The notes beneath the pieces were generated by a model. It had not been told where the DNA came from. It did no database searches and was given only the letters and a program-made list of their open reading frames with translations. From Chromobotia macracanthus (taxonomy: Eukaryota > Chordata > Actinopteri > Cypriniformes > Botiidae): a stretch of 64,000 nucleotides of DNA. The stretch is taken from the NCBI GenBank assembly GCA_036877525.1, contig JAZGTH010000008.1, positions 7,913,501 to 7,977,500 of the forward strand, in the 5' to 3' direction. The translations under genes and the position numbers were made by a program. Positions 26,537 through 38,780 of the stretch are shown here, piece after piece (the first letter of the stretch is position 1; every line of letters begins with the position of its first letter).

Positions 26537-29500
26537 AGCAGAAACATGCACCCAGAAATAACAGATTTATCTATTTATTCAAGATAGTCCATAAACTGAG
26601 ACATAATTTCTGTAGGTGACAATTTCTCATTCTGTATGGGACTGTACAACATAAGGGGCATCTTTCATTGCTCAAAACATATGGATCAAGATATCAGGAT
26701 ATACTGTACATGTAGTACTACAACACAGGAAATTAATCTGGTAAGGTGGCCCATTGACATAACTTAATATATTTTAATATATGCACATGTTTTAAGCATC
26801 CCTGCATAAATTAAACTATTGACTCCTTCTCTTTGTCTTGGCACTGTCTGACCTGGCATATGAAATCTTGGATAGTAAATAGCAATAAGTGTTTATAAAA
26901 AAAGAAAAGACAGAAGCGAAAGCTACATTTTTCTGTGCAAGACTGTGCCTTTTGTCTTAATATTCAAAAACATATGGAGTGTATATAAATAAACATACTG
27001 TTCATACAGAGCAGGAATGAAGCCATATTATAAGTGCTGCATTTACATCATATGCAAATTATTATGCTTGACCAATATTAATAAAATGAATCTAACAACA
27101 ATACATTTTGTGTGGTCCCAATAAAATTTTCTTAAAACCAAATTCTAGATAAATGTTATAGTAACCAAAGTCTATTCTTTTAGGAATGCTTAGCAGCAGT
27201 CAACATTAACAGTATGTTTGCCATTAACATGACATTTACAATAAAATTATCTAATGTTTGTTTGCTTGTTTCAGTGTTGTTTCTGTCTCAGATTGCTTTC
27301 AAGAATCACACATTGCTTCTCCACTCCAACATATGACTATAATAAAACAATATTGTCAGGCCAGAATTATGTGCAGTGGTTATACCTTACAAAACCTTTT
27401 GGCATCAAGACATTTCAAAATGTGTCATCTGTTTGTGTCAGATGCTGGGAAATAAAATGGAAACAGAATGACACGCTGAACTTGTCTGGCCTTTACACGA
27501 ACCAAATGTTTAAACAAAACCTTAATACTTTTCACATTAAATCAAATAATAAAAAACAAGGCCTGTGTAACAGAAAAGTGTATAAAATAGCATACAAAAA
27601 TATCAAACAATTGTTTTGGCCTACAAAATGATAATACATTTATTATACAAATGACTAACCTCGGATAAACGGACCATTTCTCTTCTGTATTTTTGCATTA
27701 CAAACAAAATTGTGTCTATAGGATTCCATTTAAACAGCTGCATCCACAACATTACAAAATTATATTTGCCATTGTAAATGTAATGCAAACGCAATGGTTG
27801 CAAACGCAATGTATTACCCCAGCCTGTATTTGTCAGATGCCTTGATCCAAAACAACTTACAGTGCATTCAAGCTACACATTTGATCAGTACATATGTTCC
27901 CTGAGATTCTGAGAGAACATTTTAGATGTAATTCCTGTGATTTTATGACTTCAATGTGTCACGGAAGGTCTAAATTAGTGTGGCAGGAAAACTAGAGAAG
28001 TTTATTGTTTCCATCTGTTGATGTGGCATGTTGGTGGTCAAACTTTTAGCAATTAAAACATTCCAGCAAGCTTTATTTAGTTTGGTCAAGATGCCATTAT
28101 GATAGTGCAGATGCATAGATGCCTTCAGCATTATACTTTAGAACTATTAAAACATTATCATTCAAAATGTTTTAATTAATTAAACAGAACATCTTATAAC
28201 ATTTCATAAAGTAAATTGCATTGTTTTCCTTTTAATAATTTAGCAGCACATCAGTTTTTACTGTGTAGTAATACAATTATCCTACTTCATTAGATGGTGT
28301 TGGTTTATTAGCAGTGCATTAGTGCAAAAAGAACTGTTTTGCCACACCAGGTTAAGAAGGAACAAAGTATATATGTCTGTTTTGTTTGATTTTGACAGAG
28401 AATGTGATCCTGCATGTGTTGGTGCAGATTTCTGAGAGCACTGGTGTTTACCCAAACATCCCCATTTGACAGGCCAAACCTCGTAAACTGTGCCAAAACA
28501 AAAAAAGTTACATTCCTGGAATCCTCAGTATAATTATTGACTTGCATTGTATCTTCTTTTAACAGCATGTGAAAAAAAGTTTTTGTTTGTAATTAAAAAC
28601 TTAATTATATAATGACAAGCATTTAAATAATGAAAAGGTTACATTTTATTAAGAACAATCTTTATAGGTCATGCCATGCACTTCCTAAAGCAGAGAAACA
28701 GAGACATCAGAGATAAATGTGAGAAGAACTTCAAAAAAAAAAAGAACTTCAATACAAAGAAGTTCTTTTGTTGCTTTGCCACCAAATAAGACTCACCCCT
28801 GTGAAAATTAACTTCAGCATCTGTTATGAAAGTAACTTCATTTTAACTTCTAAAGCATACCACATGCAAGCAGTGTGTGTATAAATCAAGTGTCACAGAA
28901 CAGCATGTGAAAAGCTTGTGTGAAGATGAGTGCTTGAATCTAATTATTGAATAATATTTACCACACATGTGCAATACATTCCACTACAATTATTTCATTC
29001 AAAAAGCTGATTTCTGTTTCACAGGACCACTATCGCTGTTCAATTACAGACATGCAGTAATCATGTTTACTGAATAGCAGCAAGTACCGCAATATGCAAA
29101 CTAATTTTGTAATTTATTTATTTCATTACACAAACCCGAGAAAGAAACATTTCCTGGAACCTGGTTGTCTCCACAAACATCTGTGTTTAATGAGAAGACA
29201 GAGGCTGACTTTTAAAGTCCTTTTAGGTTATTTTGAGGGTCTTTTGATTCTATCTGATATAAAGTAACTCCATTTGTATGTACTTAATTGACCCTTGTTG
29301 AGCTTTAACCCCTTGGTTAATTTCTGCTTGCTTAGGTAAGTTCCACAGGACGTCCCAATAGGACTGAATTAAAGATTTTCAATAAACAACACGTAAAATT
29401 TGCTCATTGCATCATAAAAATAGAATGTTTAGATTTATACTGGGATGGAATTAAGTGTAAAGCATTTTTGTCTGTTAAATGGTTAAATGACACAGTAATC

Positions 29501-30816
29501 ACATTTGTCACTGTGAACTACAAAGAGAAAAGCCTTTTTGATAAAGACTCCAACTGTTAACACCTGTGTATGTGAACAAAGCTGCTTAAAATGTCTCAAC
29601 ATGTTTTATCATATCCACTGAGCTTTATGTAAATTAATGAATATTGTGTTTTCAGCATTACTTTATATAGGTATATAGGTGCACTTCTTTAAATTTATTT
29701 AGAAAAGGGAAAAATCCCTTTTTTATATCCTTACCCGGTGTATCCTTACCCGGAACCTTGTGTCAATATTTACATTTTATCGTATTTTTGTATTATTTGA
29801 ATAAAGGTATGGTTTGTCTGATAATATGCAGATATAATATAAATTCTATCTAAACTGCAGATGGCAACAGTTGCTAAGGCAGTTGCTAAGGCTCAGGAAA
29901 TTGTCTATGAATTTAGGAATTATCCATTTTTTCTTTTTTTTTCTTTTTTTTAGTAAGTTAGAAAAATGTGGTAATGTTAAATTCAATTGAGTGTGTCTTT
30001 GGCTCATGCTGAAAAGTACACTAAAAATAATTAAGTTCACATTGCTCAGTTCCAAAGCTTTTGTTGCACACCGTTTACAACAAAAACCAAAAGCATTTAC
30101 ATGGCCTGACGTTTGCTAATTAAGTTCTGAGTAACAGACACCACCAAGTGGCGAGACATTGCCATTGCAGGATCATGAGATCTCTCTCCAAACCTACAGT
30201 AATGTGCAAAATTAACATACAATCTAATTTACAGCAATGCAAAAACATGGCATGGTTTTGAAAAATATTCCAATTGCACATGGTCATGCTTTAAATTATA
30301 AACTTTTTTAAGCAGTTCATTGCATGATTTGTAAGATTTTAACCGTCGCCCAGTTTTTAAATAAAAAATGATGCTTGGTAGCAGAAACATACGGTAAAGG
30401 CCAACAGAAGGGAAGGGTAATGTTTGTTGTCATGCTACAGTAACTGATAACTGCACATGTACAGTAAAGTTATTTATTACTGGTAGCCTTTCATACGCGC
30501 ACTTCTGGTTCCTTCCTGGCAGGATGTGGTGTTATCATGTTAAAACATGTTACAAAATGTGCACCTGAAAAGTGCATCGGAAAAGTTGTATCCTTTTTAT
30601 ATAACAAATATAAAAATTTACTAGGATTTACTTTTAAAACAAGTAATTTAATTAAACCTATATTTTAGAAAATATATAAGTCTTATCTTAATCTTATCTT
30701 ATTATCTTTTTTAATAACTATTATTATTTATTAAGCCAAATAAAATACTAGGGGGGAAACTAAATAAGAAAAAATATAAAGTTCTCATTTTTTCAGACCA
30801 ATTGCATGCGTGCCAG
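26537..30816. other. Intergenic region between convergent csf1b and the LAX1-like gene
   Basis: No gene is recognised. The left part must contain the csf1b 3' UTR; AATAAA-type signals are present near 26.99 kb and 27.24 kb but I cannot choose. The right end holds the 3' UTR of the minus-strand adaptor, with AATAAA on the minus strand at 30727-30732. A SINE- or MITE-like fragment lies at about 27818-27905. The open frames here are short and AT-driven. Confidence 0.6.
27818..27905 (-). mobile_element. SINE/MITE-like fragment
   Basis: 'gatccaaaacaacttacagt' followed by 'gcattcaagctacacatttgatcagta' resembles the reverse complement of a fish repeat end related to the 'ctgtaagtcgctttggat' tail. 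Fragment only. Confidence 0.45.
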
Positions 30817-33309
30817 TTACATCTTAGTAAAGACAACCGTGGAGTAATTGACTGCTGATTCAGCACTCGTATCGCTGCTCATGCTTGTCGTCCCATCCTC
30901 ACAGTTCTTCTGACCTTTTATGGTGATCTCTTTCCAGGGTTCATTGACGTTCACATAGTCTATATCCTTGCATGATTTTTCATTCTTGAGGTTGGCTTGT
31001 GAAGAGGACACGCCCTCAGAAATATTGATGTAATCAGAATTCTTACGGCGGTCCTGGAGACTCACGTACCGTTGGGAATTGCTGGAAACATCAGCCAGCT
31101 AACATCCGAACAAAGTGTTGAAAAACATGTGAAGAAACATAACACGTGAAGTGGTGCGTGACACACCTTGAGTATGTAATGGATTGCTTTAACGTGCATG
31201 AGGAGAGAAGTTCAAATGACTTACAGATCCCTCAGGGCTTTCTGAACTGGTTGAGGATGAATCATCTGCACCTATTTGTCAAAAAGGCCAGAGTTTAGTG
31301 TGAAAGCCTCAATGCACAATTAGCACTATAGGAGTATTCTTGCAAACATGTATTTTTACCGTTGACTGAAGGAGGGTGGACATCTAATGCATCATTCGGA
31401 CTCACAGGGGTTAATTCACAGGGGTTATTATGGGTATTGATGCCTAAATTGAAAGCACACACACAAAACAACCTTCTGAAGAATAGACTTGACAAGTATT
31501 ACACAATTTACATTCTATCCCAGCTAACAATTTTGGGTCATGAGAATGTTTCCGTTAAGTAACAAAAACGGAAACATTTTATTTTGAAAGGTCTAGAAAA
31601 ACGTCAAAATGTTTTTTTAGACGTTGTATTAACGTTAATGCTTGGTTATATGAATGTTATTCAAATATTTTTTTAAATTCTGTAATGTTTTTAAAACGTT
31701 GCACTAACAACTTAAGAATAAAGTTTTTGAAATATAACATTAAAAATGTTCTAACGTTACTGCAATGTTTTTTAAAAACTTTAGAGAACTTTAGAGAACT
31801 TTTAGAGAACGTTCCCTGTTAGCTGGGTAGTCTCTCCCTACATGGCCTGGTCATTAACAGTGATGTTTAGAATTAAATGAAGATTAAAACATTATGTACT
31901 TACCATGTCTTGCAATGAGTACTTTAAACAGAAATATCAGGAGAATGAGAACCATAGCAGCGAGGAAACAGATAATTCCATACACCAAAGGATTAAGAAC
32001 AGCACTACAAATAATGCAAAACAAAGGATAAAAGGATTTATCACAGATTATTATCGAATTATGTAGTGAAGACAATAAATTGTGTGCTATTTACTTCTTG
32101 GACTGGGACAGCCAGATTAAACATTATAACACATCACACAATTAACAATAAATGATGTAATGCATAAAGGATTTACATGATTACTATTTGTTTAATCATA
32201 ATTAAACTTATTAAGTGTCTTCACTTTGTTTAGTAAGACCAGTTTCTAAATAACAGTAAAAACAGTGCTTGTGCATTTTTGTGTTTTGTAAAGCATCAAC
32301 AGATACAGAATTATCAATACCAAACTGGGGCGTCGCTTGATGCAGAACCTGCGGAAATCAATAAATTGAATTTGCAACTAAAACAAATGGATACAGACAA
32401 TCAAGTGGTCATATATTGCTTTTGCATTATTTTACTATTGTATTCAGATAATGCATGAAAAATATGCATGTCAAAGAAGGTATGCTGTGCTTATAAACAA
32501 AGCAAAATTCCATCAACATCTATATTAGAAAGATTTTCATTTCAAGTATAATTTACACCAATGTCTTGATATAATAACCTCTGTTGATTCCGATGTGTTC
32601 CTCTATTATATCTGTTACACCTGCTGATGTAATATTAATAAATGATGTCAATGATGGAATTTACATAGGTCTTTAAAGTTAGATTTTAGCCACTTCTGTC
32701 TTTTATCTATCACCATTGCTGGCCATGGTCCCTTGATCAGTATTGGATATTACAGGAAAGAAAAACAAAAATGTTTTATTTAAATATTACTTTTCTTTCC
32801 AAAGGAGATTTTTTCTGTACACTAAAATTTTTTGTCACTTATATAATTCATTTTGTTTTGTGCTTGTCTATTCCAAACGCGTACAGATTGGTAAATAAGA
32901 TACCTGAACATTTGCATTTATTTCTACATACTGTAAAAAGTGTTTCATTACCAAATTACCAAGACACCAAAACAATTCTAAAAACATTTCAATACCAAAT
33001 AAAAAACAAAGTATAGATAGAGTATAGATCTTCAAAATAACCATTTCAATGTTACTAATTAAGTACCAATTATAGTTCAATATAATCAAAAAAGTTATAA
33101 ATCTACATTGTGGCTTTAGTTTTTTCACTTTTGATATTTATATTACTCATCCAAGACTCTTGGATTAATCTCTACAAACATAATTAATAAAACATTTTGC
33201 AAATCATTAAAATCATCAATGCAAAATATTAAAAATTTGAAAAAAGGTCTGTCTTACCTTCCAGCACAAGAAAAACTATAACATTGAGGACAGGCTGTAT
33301 AATCCACAT
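30817..33309 (-). CDS. Transmembrane signalling adaptor with Grb2/ITIM-type tyrosines, LAX1-like
   Basis: Six coding exons, 33309-33258, 32348-32321, 32004-31904, 31443-31360, 31271-31225 and 31098-30817, join in frame to 197 residues. Residues 1-17 form a signal peptide (MWIIQPVLNVIVFLVLE). The ectodomain is only about 14 residues and holds one cysteine (APVCAVLNP). The membrane span is about VYGIICFLAAMVLILLIFLF, followed by KVLIARHG. The cytoplasmic tail carries tyrosines in QRYVSL, SDYINI, IDYVNV and VNYSTVVF. YINI and YVNV are YxN sites for Grb2-family SH2 domains; human LAX1 contains DYVNV. A role downstream of antigen receptors in lymphocytes is therefore inferred. Position between optc and kiss1 fits LAX1. 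Human LAX1 is twice as long and, as I recall, lacks a signal peptide, so a SIT1/TRAT1-like adaptor or a receptor that lost its Ig exon remain possible. Confidence 0.65.
31519..31827. mobile_element. Inverted-repeat element (CCCAGCTAACA termini), complete copy
   Basis: It begins CCCAGCTAACA and ends TGTTAGCTGGG, a perfect 11-base terminal inverted repeat. The interior is rich in 'aacgtt', 'agaacgtt' and 'tttagacgttgtattaacgtta'. At about 309 bases and non-coding it is a non-autonomous DNA transposon. It lies in an intron of the LAX1-like gene. Related copies are at 53885-54178 and 59051-59203. Confidence 0.85.
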
Positions 33310-34008
33310 GATGATTTTAGAAGCCCTTATTTTTTAGGCTTTTAAGTTCTTATTGCAGTTATCTTGAATTTTTTTTATCTAGTGCTAATCAAACCTGCCT
33401 TCAAAGTGCAACCACGGAAACACTAGAGTCAGTGGAAACTTGTGGTGTATCGTCACCAGTGCAATTGGGCAAAACATCTACAGCAGGAGGTATGCTACAT
33501 ATCTGCAGGAATACAAAACACAATTTTCTTTTACAAAATATATATTCATGTATACATGTATATTCTTCTAGACTTGCTCCAAAATGGCCTATTAAGCATT
33601 TTATTCACAGTATTATCATACTTGTACAGACCATTTAAAGTCCTTAAGGAAAATGCAACTTTATGTAAATGTAAATCACCATTTTGGAAAAAAAATGTAT
33701 TAGTTACCGTATCATCTGTTGTGATATAGTGACTTGATAAATTTGGAAGTGGTTGTATGTGAGACATTTAAAAAGAAAAACACATGGGAAATCCAGAAAG
33801 AATCAGAGCACATGCTGAGGCTTTTGAGCTTTAGAAAATTGTTTAAAAAGTATTTTTCGGTATACTCCAGATTTAGTTTGACATGCCAAAACATCATAAT
33901 ATCATAATATTCTTTAATTAATAAAAGCTAACTTCATTACTTTTTCAGTGAAGAGGTTTTCGTCGTGGTGAATAAACAGGAAGCCGATTTTTTTTTGGTT
34001 AAGCGTGG

Positions 34009-34014
34009 TTTATT
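34009..34014 (-). terminator. kiss1: Probable kiss1 polyadenylation signal
   Basis: AATAAA on the minus strand, about 200 bases after the kiss1 stop codon. This is the nearest canonical signal I see below the gene. Usage is inferred. Confidence 0.45.
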
Positions 34015-34210
34015 AATTCCCATCAAAATGTGTCCTCACCTTTATCATTAAAGTTAAAACAAAAACTAAACAAAAAACTGTCAGTCTTTTAATCAGAATA
34101 TCAGATTATCACACACCATACATTAAAGGACATTTCACATTATGTAAATCCTTAAGAACCGATGCTATACAATGTTAAAAAGATTGGATCAGAGATAATC
34201 ACAGTTCACT

Positions 34211-35071
34211 TCACTTTACAGGAATCTTATGCTTCAATTCTGCAAGCATGTTCGGTTCTCGCTTCCCATAGCGCAGGCCGAAGGAATTGAGGTTGTAGTA
34301 CGCCAGGTTCTGCCTCCTCTTTGTGTAGGGTCTTTCTGAAGACCACCACCATGTGCTCTGGTGAGGACCTGCACGTGAGGCTGGATTGGTTACACCCATG
34401 GAGATGTGTGCTGAGAGTTTGGGAGATGGGAGTCCAGCTCTGGGTCGGACATCAGTTCCTCTGAGAGCTTGCAGTGCTTGTGCAGGTGGATCATCTGGAG
34501 ATACAAAACAAGGGACATGAGACTTACTTTAGCAGCGATTACACTTGATTATTCAGACACATTATATGTTTTGATACTGATATTACTTTATTTTACAGTG
34601 TTTCCTGTTTCCCATGTACATACTATGTACTTACTGTGTAAGTGTATAATAAGTAGGTACCAACCCAGACCCTAACTGTAACCCAAATAATAATAATAAT
34701 GTAGTTATTGTGCTGTGTTGTGGGAAAGAAGAGTACACTATAAGTGCATGTACTATAAAATAAAATGTGCAGGTAATTGTATGTCTTATAATTTCACTGT
34801 TTAGACATTATGTTGGAGTTCCTAAAGCACTAAACTTATTACATTTTACACCATTTTACTTAGATAGAATATTATTATTGAACATTTTCAAATTTAAGAA
34901 CAAGTTATTGCACATTATGAGTTACACATAGGTTACACGCATACACATAATTACACATAAGCAATATTAACATTAAAAGTAGATACCTTCCAAGTAGTAT
35001 TGAAAATGACCTGAGGGGTATGAATCTCCAATCCCGACTGACACCATCAAAATGATGGTCAGGAAAATCAT
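34211..35071 (-). CDS. kiss1: Kisspeptin-1 preprohormone
   Basis: Neuropeptide precursor whose amidated C-terminal peptide activates the kisspeptin receptor (Kiss1r/GPR54) in hypothalamic and habenular circuits. Two coding exons, 35071-34987 and 34494-34211, join with phase 1 to give 122 residues. Residues 1-16 are a signal peptide (MIFLTIILMVSVGIGD). Then come the conserved PSGHFQYYLED and LRGTD blocks known from zebrafish Kiss1. The basic site TKRR precedes QNLAYYNLNSFGLRYGKR: cleavage after the basic residues and amidation at the glycine would release QNLAYYNLNSFGLRY-NH2 and the core decapeptide YNLNSFGLRY-NH2. The 39-40 residue spacer and the short tail after GKR fit the family. The tyrosine C-terminus marks it as fish Kiss1, not Kiss2 (FNYNPFGLRF core). 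An upstream non-coding exon is possible but not seen. Confidence 0.96.
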
Positions 35072-36693
35072 TTTTAATGATTTTTGACTAAATTAGTTTC
35101 TGGAAGACAGCAAAACCAGCAACTGTAAATAGAAGCCAGTAATGTATAACGTATATATGAACATATTTTTGTACAGGACCAATTTATGAGATAACACATT
35201 TCAGTGACTTCTGTACTAGTGTTTCATTGCTCATACTCATTCGCACAAATACATTATTTACACACAGCCACACACCTCCACACTTCAAAGAGACTTTGGG
35301 CCATCAAAAGAATCAGATATTAGTTTTTCACCCCGACACCTACTGTATGCTGGTCTGTTTGTAGAATAATCACCAATACATAATCAAATTATACATTTTA
35401 TATAAAAAGAAGACAGTTTATACTAGCATACAGTATACTGAGAACCAAAATAATTTTGCATATCCCAACAGTTCCTAATGTATATATATAAAAAAACAAA
35501 ATTCTATCGAATTTAAAGAATTTTCTTTATAAAAGTCTTGGATTGGCTTATCTTATCTTACCTGGCCTATCACCCATACAAAAACATGCAAATAGATATT
35601 TTTGAAAGGCATACGCATTTCGTGATACTGATGTACAATTCCTAAAGCTTAGAATCCTGACACACAATATAAACACATGCACTCACAAACATACACTAAC
35701 ACATGAACATTACATACTTTAATATAAACATCATAGAAAAGATGTGGTTGTCAGGAGTTACAAAAAGGTTACACAGAACATTCCATGGTGGGAGATCTGA
35801 TCTATGAACGTAAACTGCTTACCTTTATTTACACGTGCAGGTATGGATGTTGTGTTTGGAAGAGGATTCTCCGTGGTTCATGCAACCTTCAGGCACAATT
35901 CACGTGTCTTATACAGCACTATTATCTGCGTCATAGGTCTCTCGGTGGGCCGTAGACCTCTATCACCCTCCCTTCATTCCCTCTGATCTTGTCTTTTTGC
36001 CCAGGGTGGATCCTGCACACATCCATATCACAGGAACATTCCAGAATCACAAAGCTTTTATATTTTTTAACTCAATACAATTCATTTGATTTTCTATTTT
36101 AGGATAGTTCATTGAAGTTGTGTAAGGGGCAACTACAATAGAAGTGAGTTGATTAAAAATTAAAAGATGTATTCATAACTCGACTGAGAGCAGGTCAACG
36201 AGCTTCTCAGGATCTCAATATATTTGCATGCATTGATCTTGAGAAGAAAAAGTTCTCAGATAACCAGACGGGAAATGCAGACTTGTGTTTGTCTCACACA
36301 CAGTGAACACAAAATCCTGATCTTGTCATATGTCATAGTTATTTTAACTAAAACATTTTGAAATAAATAAAAAAAGACTGACTGCAACATTGGACATGTT
36401 ATTGTTTATTCAACACAATATAAGGTTTTAAATATTAACAAGTATATTAAAATAGAAAACAGACCTCATACAAGCATCAGATAAAAAGCCCAGCCAAAAA
36501 CCCCAAATGTCTCTCTTAAAAAAAAATCAAACAGGAGATGGAGATGGCAAAACAGTGCAAAACAGGAGATGGCAAACAGTGCATGGAAGTGGTACGTTCA
36601 GTCCTTCTTTCAGTCAGAAGCCAGAAGCTCTTTATGAACCATGTAGGGCCCTTTATTTTTCATCAGATTTTCTGCATCTTCTGATGGCTGCCC

Positions 36694-36737
36694 TTAGACC
36701 ATTGAGGAACTGCTTCCAGAAAACTTATTAAACATCT

Positions 36738-36800
<63 letters not shown>

Positions 36801-38780
36801 GAAACATGGGAAATGTTTAAATAGTCATCTGCAATTTCTGCAATCAAAAAGAACTGCTTCGGTTGCGGTTGTATGTAATTAGTAGCTAGGTTTTGGAACA
36901 CTTCTTGAGAATTAGTGGATCCCAGCCTTGTAAAACAGTTTGTGTTCCATACCGTAGTTAAAAAGGGTATGTTCAAGACCGTTCCAAAGAAACCAAAGGC
37001 CATTGGGAAGAATGACCTGTAATGAAACAAAAATATGAATTTTTTTAGGCAAAAAATAGGGAATTATTTTAGGGTTAGTGCTATTGCACATACACAGGCA
37101 CCGATTCAGAGGTTTTACTCACTTAAACAGAAGCACAAAGCCATAGGTCTCTACCAACATGCCGATTCGAGGCCATCTTAGTAGCACCAAAGCCACGCCT
37201 CCTAGAAAAAAGGTGGAGCCTCTGAGCTTCTGTCTCTGGAAGAAGAAGTGGGCAGTCCTCCTCAAGCCAATAATAAAGCTCAGCCCCGACAGGAAGAGAA
37301 TCTGATATAGGAGTAACATGAGTTTGAATTATCTTTAAAAACCCTCTTTTTGTTGCTGTTAGAGACATGCACATTTTTAACCCATTCAAATCCATGAATT
37401 CATTTTTCACTTCAAAAAGCCATATAATCTCAGACATTAACAAGCAGATTAAAGCATACTTTCCCATTTTACTTTGATTCTTAAAAATTAAAAGATTATT
37501 ATTCTCATAAATTGCTTTTGCATTTTCCAGCCTGTTCGAGATGCATACAGCAGACGCAAATGATTAAATAAGGAGTATTTACACTCAAACTAATAATTAA
37601 ACCAATCAAGTTCTGTGAACAGTACAAGACAACAACACAAAACAAATTCAAAATAAAAGCACAACTCATTGCAAAATACAACAGAAAAGATGCATTCATT
37701 TGAAAGTTTAAAGGATAATAAAATGGATAATAAAATAATCTTATTACATTTCCCCTACTTCTGTTGTTGCCATTTTTCTGCTTGTTCCATTTATGCAATA
37801 AAATTCTAGAACATTTTGTCGAACTTAATTTCCAATAAAATTTGTAGAAATTGACCTAATCTGTTTGTGTTGGGACAGCATGAATATTTTTTATTGGCAT
37901 TAACTGAAACTGGGCAGGGGATTTACAGTTCCCAGCATGCATGGGGCTGGATGTGGAGAGTAAAATTAAAGTTATTTTATGTGTTTTTGACCAAGATGAA
38001 AAGCAAAAGACTTGTGTTACACATTCTGTTCTGATTTAGAAGTTTATGTTACTTTATGCAAAAAATAGAGTTTATGTTGAGGAGTCGTACATGTATGTCT
38101 CTCAGAAAGCAAGTCATATGGACTACTTAAATGGACTACTTCTTCTTTTAAGCCACAGTTCAAAATGAGCTTTCATTGTATGAAAAGAATGGAATATTTT
38201 GCTAAACAAGCCTGGACATTTTACTAGATTTTTGCTGCCTTTTTTTGGGGTGAACTGTCTCTTAACAAAAAAACTTTTCTTGTTGAATGCGGCTAAAGGT
38301 CATGTTAGCTTCTCGTGTCTTTTTTAGACAAGGAAGAGTTCTCGGTGGCAGCATTAGAGAGCACTTACATTTCCAAATGCCAACAAGACAGAGTCAAAGT
38401 ACAGAAGCACTCCAAACAGCACAAAGAACATGCCAAATCCAGACAGACCCACACCAATTTCTAGAACCCAGTCAGAACAGAGAATCAGACATACTTTATT
38501 GTGGATGTATTCTTAAAAATAAAACATTTGTCACTCGTGTTTTAATATCAAACGTTATTATTACTGTGGTAATTACAAATGAGGCACTGTGTGTGGAAAC
38601 CCAGTAGCTATTGCAAACATGTCTGAAACATTCCTCTGAACGTTTGTATTTTTGCTCAAGAACTAAATGTCAGTGCTGCTGAGCTCAGTTTTTCCCATAA
38701 AGAAGCTAATCCAGCAGTGTGATCAGTTAATATTGCGTTGAATAAAGACACTCACTCTGAAACTCAGTGATCGTGACCAT
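36694..38780 (-). CDS. golt1a: Golgi transport 1A (GOT1 family four-pass membrane protein)
   Basis: GOT1 proteins act in ER-Golgi vesicle traffic. Five coding exons, 38780-38756, 38460-38369, 37301-37123, 37016-36953 and 36735-36694, join in frame to 133 residues (human GOLT1A about 132). The order of recognisable blocks is MVTITEFQKIGVGLSGFG, LLYFDSVLLAFGN, ILFLSGLSFIIGLRRT, FFFQRQKLRG, LVLLRWPRIGMLVETYGF, SFFPMAFGFFG and the SSSSMV end. Four hydrophobic segments are seen. The start is the first ATG, in the position of human MISITEWQ. The last exon codes only 13 residues; its acceptor follows a (CT)n microsatellite. The upstream neighbour plekha6 and downstream neighbour kiss1 are the same as in human. 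GOLT1B is the alternative paralogue, but synteny favours golt1a. Confidence 0.94.
36738..36796. repeat. (GA)n microsatellite at a golt1a splice acceptor
   Basis: About 28 GA units on the plus strand. On the minus strand this is a (CT)n run ending in CTCTCAG directly before the last golt1a exon, so it doubles as the polypyrimidine tract of that intron. Confidence 0.95.

Noticed and set aside
27254..27631. 125-codon plus-strand frame downstream of csf1b
   Set aside because: A 'tgtttcag' acceptor precedes it, so it was considered as a further csf1b exon, but the product resembles no CSF-1 tail and is low-quality AT-rich sequence.
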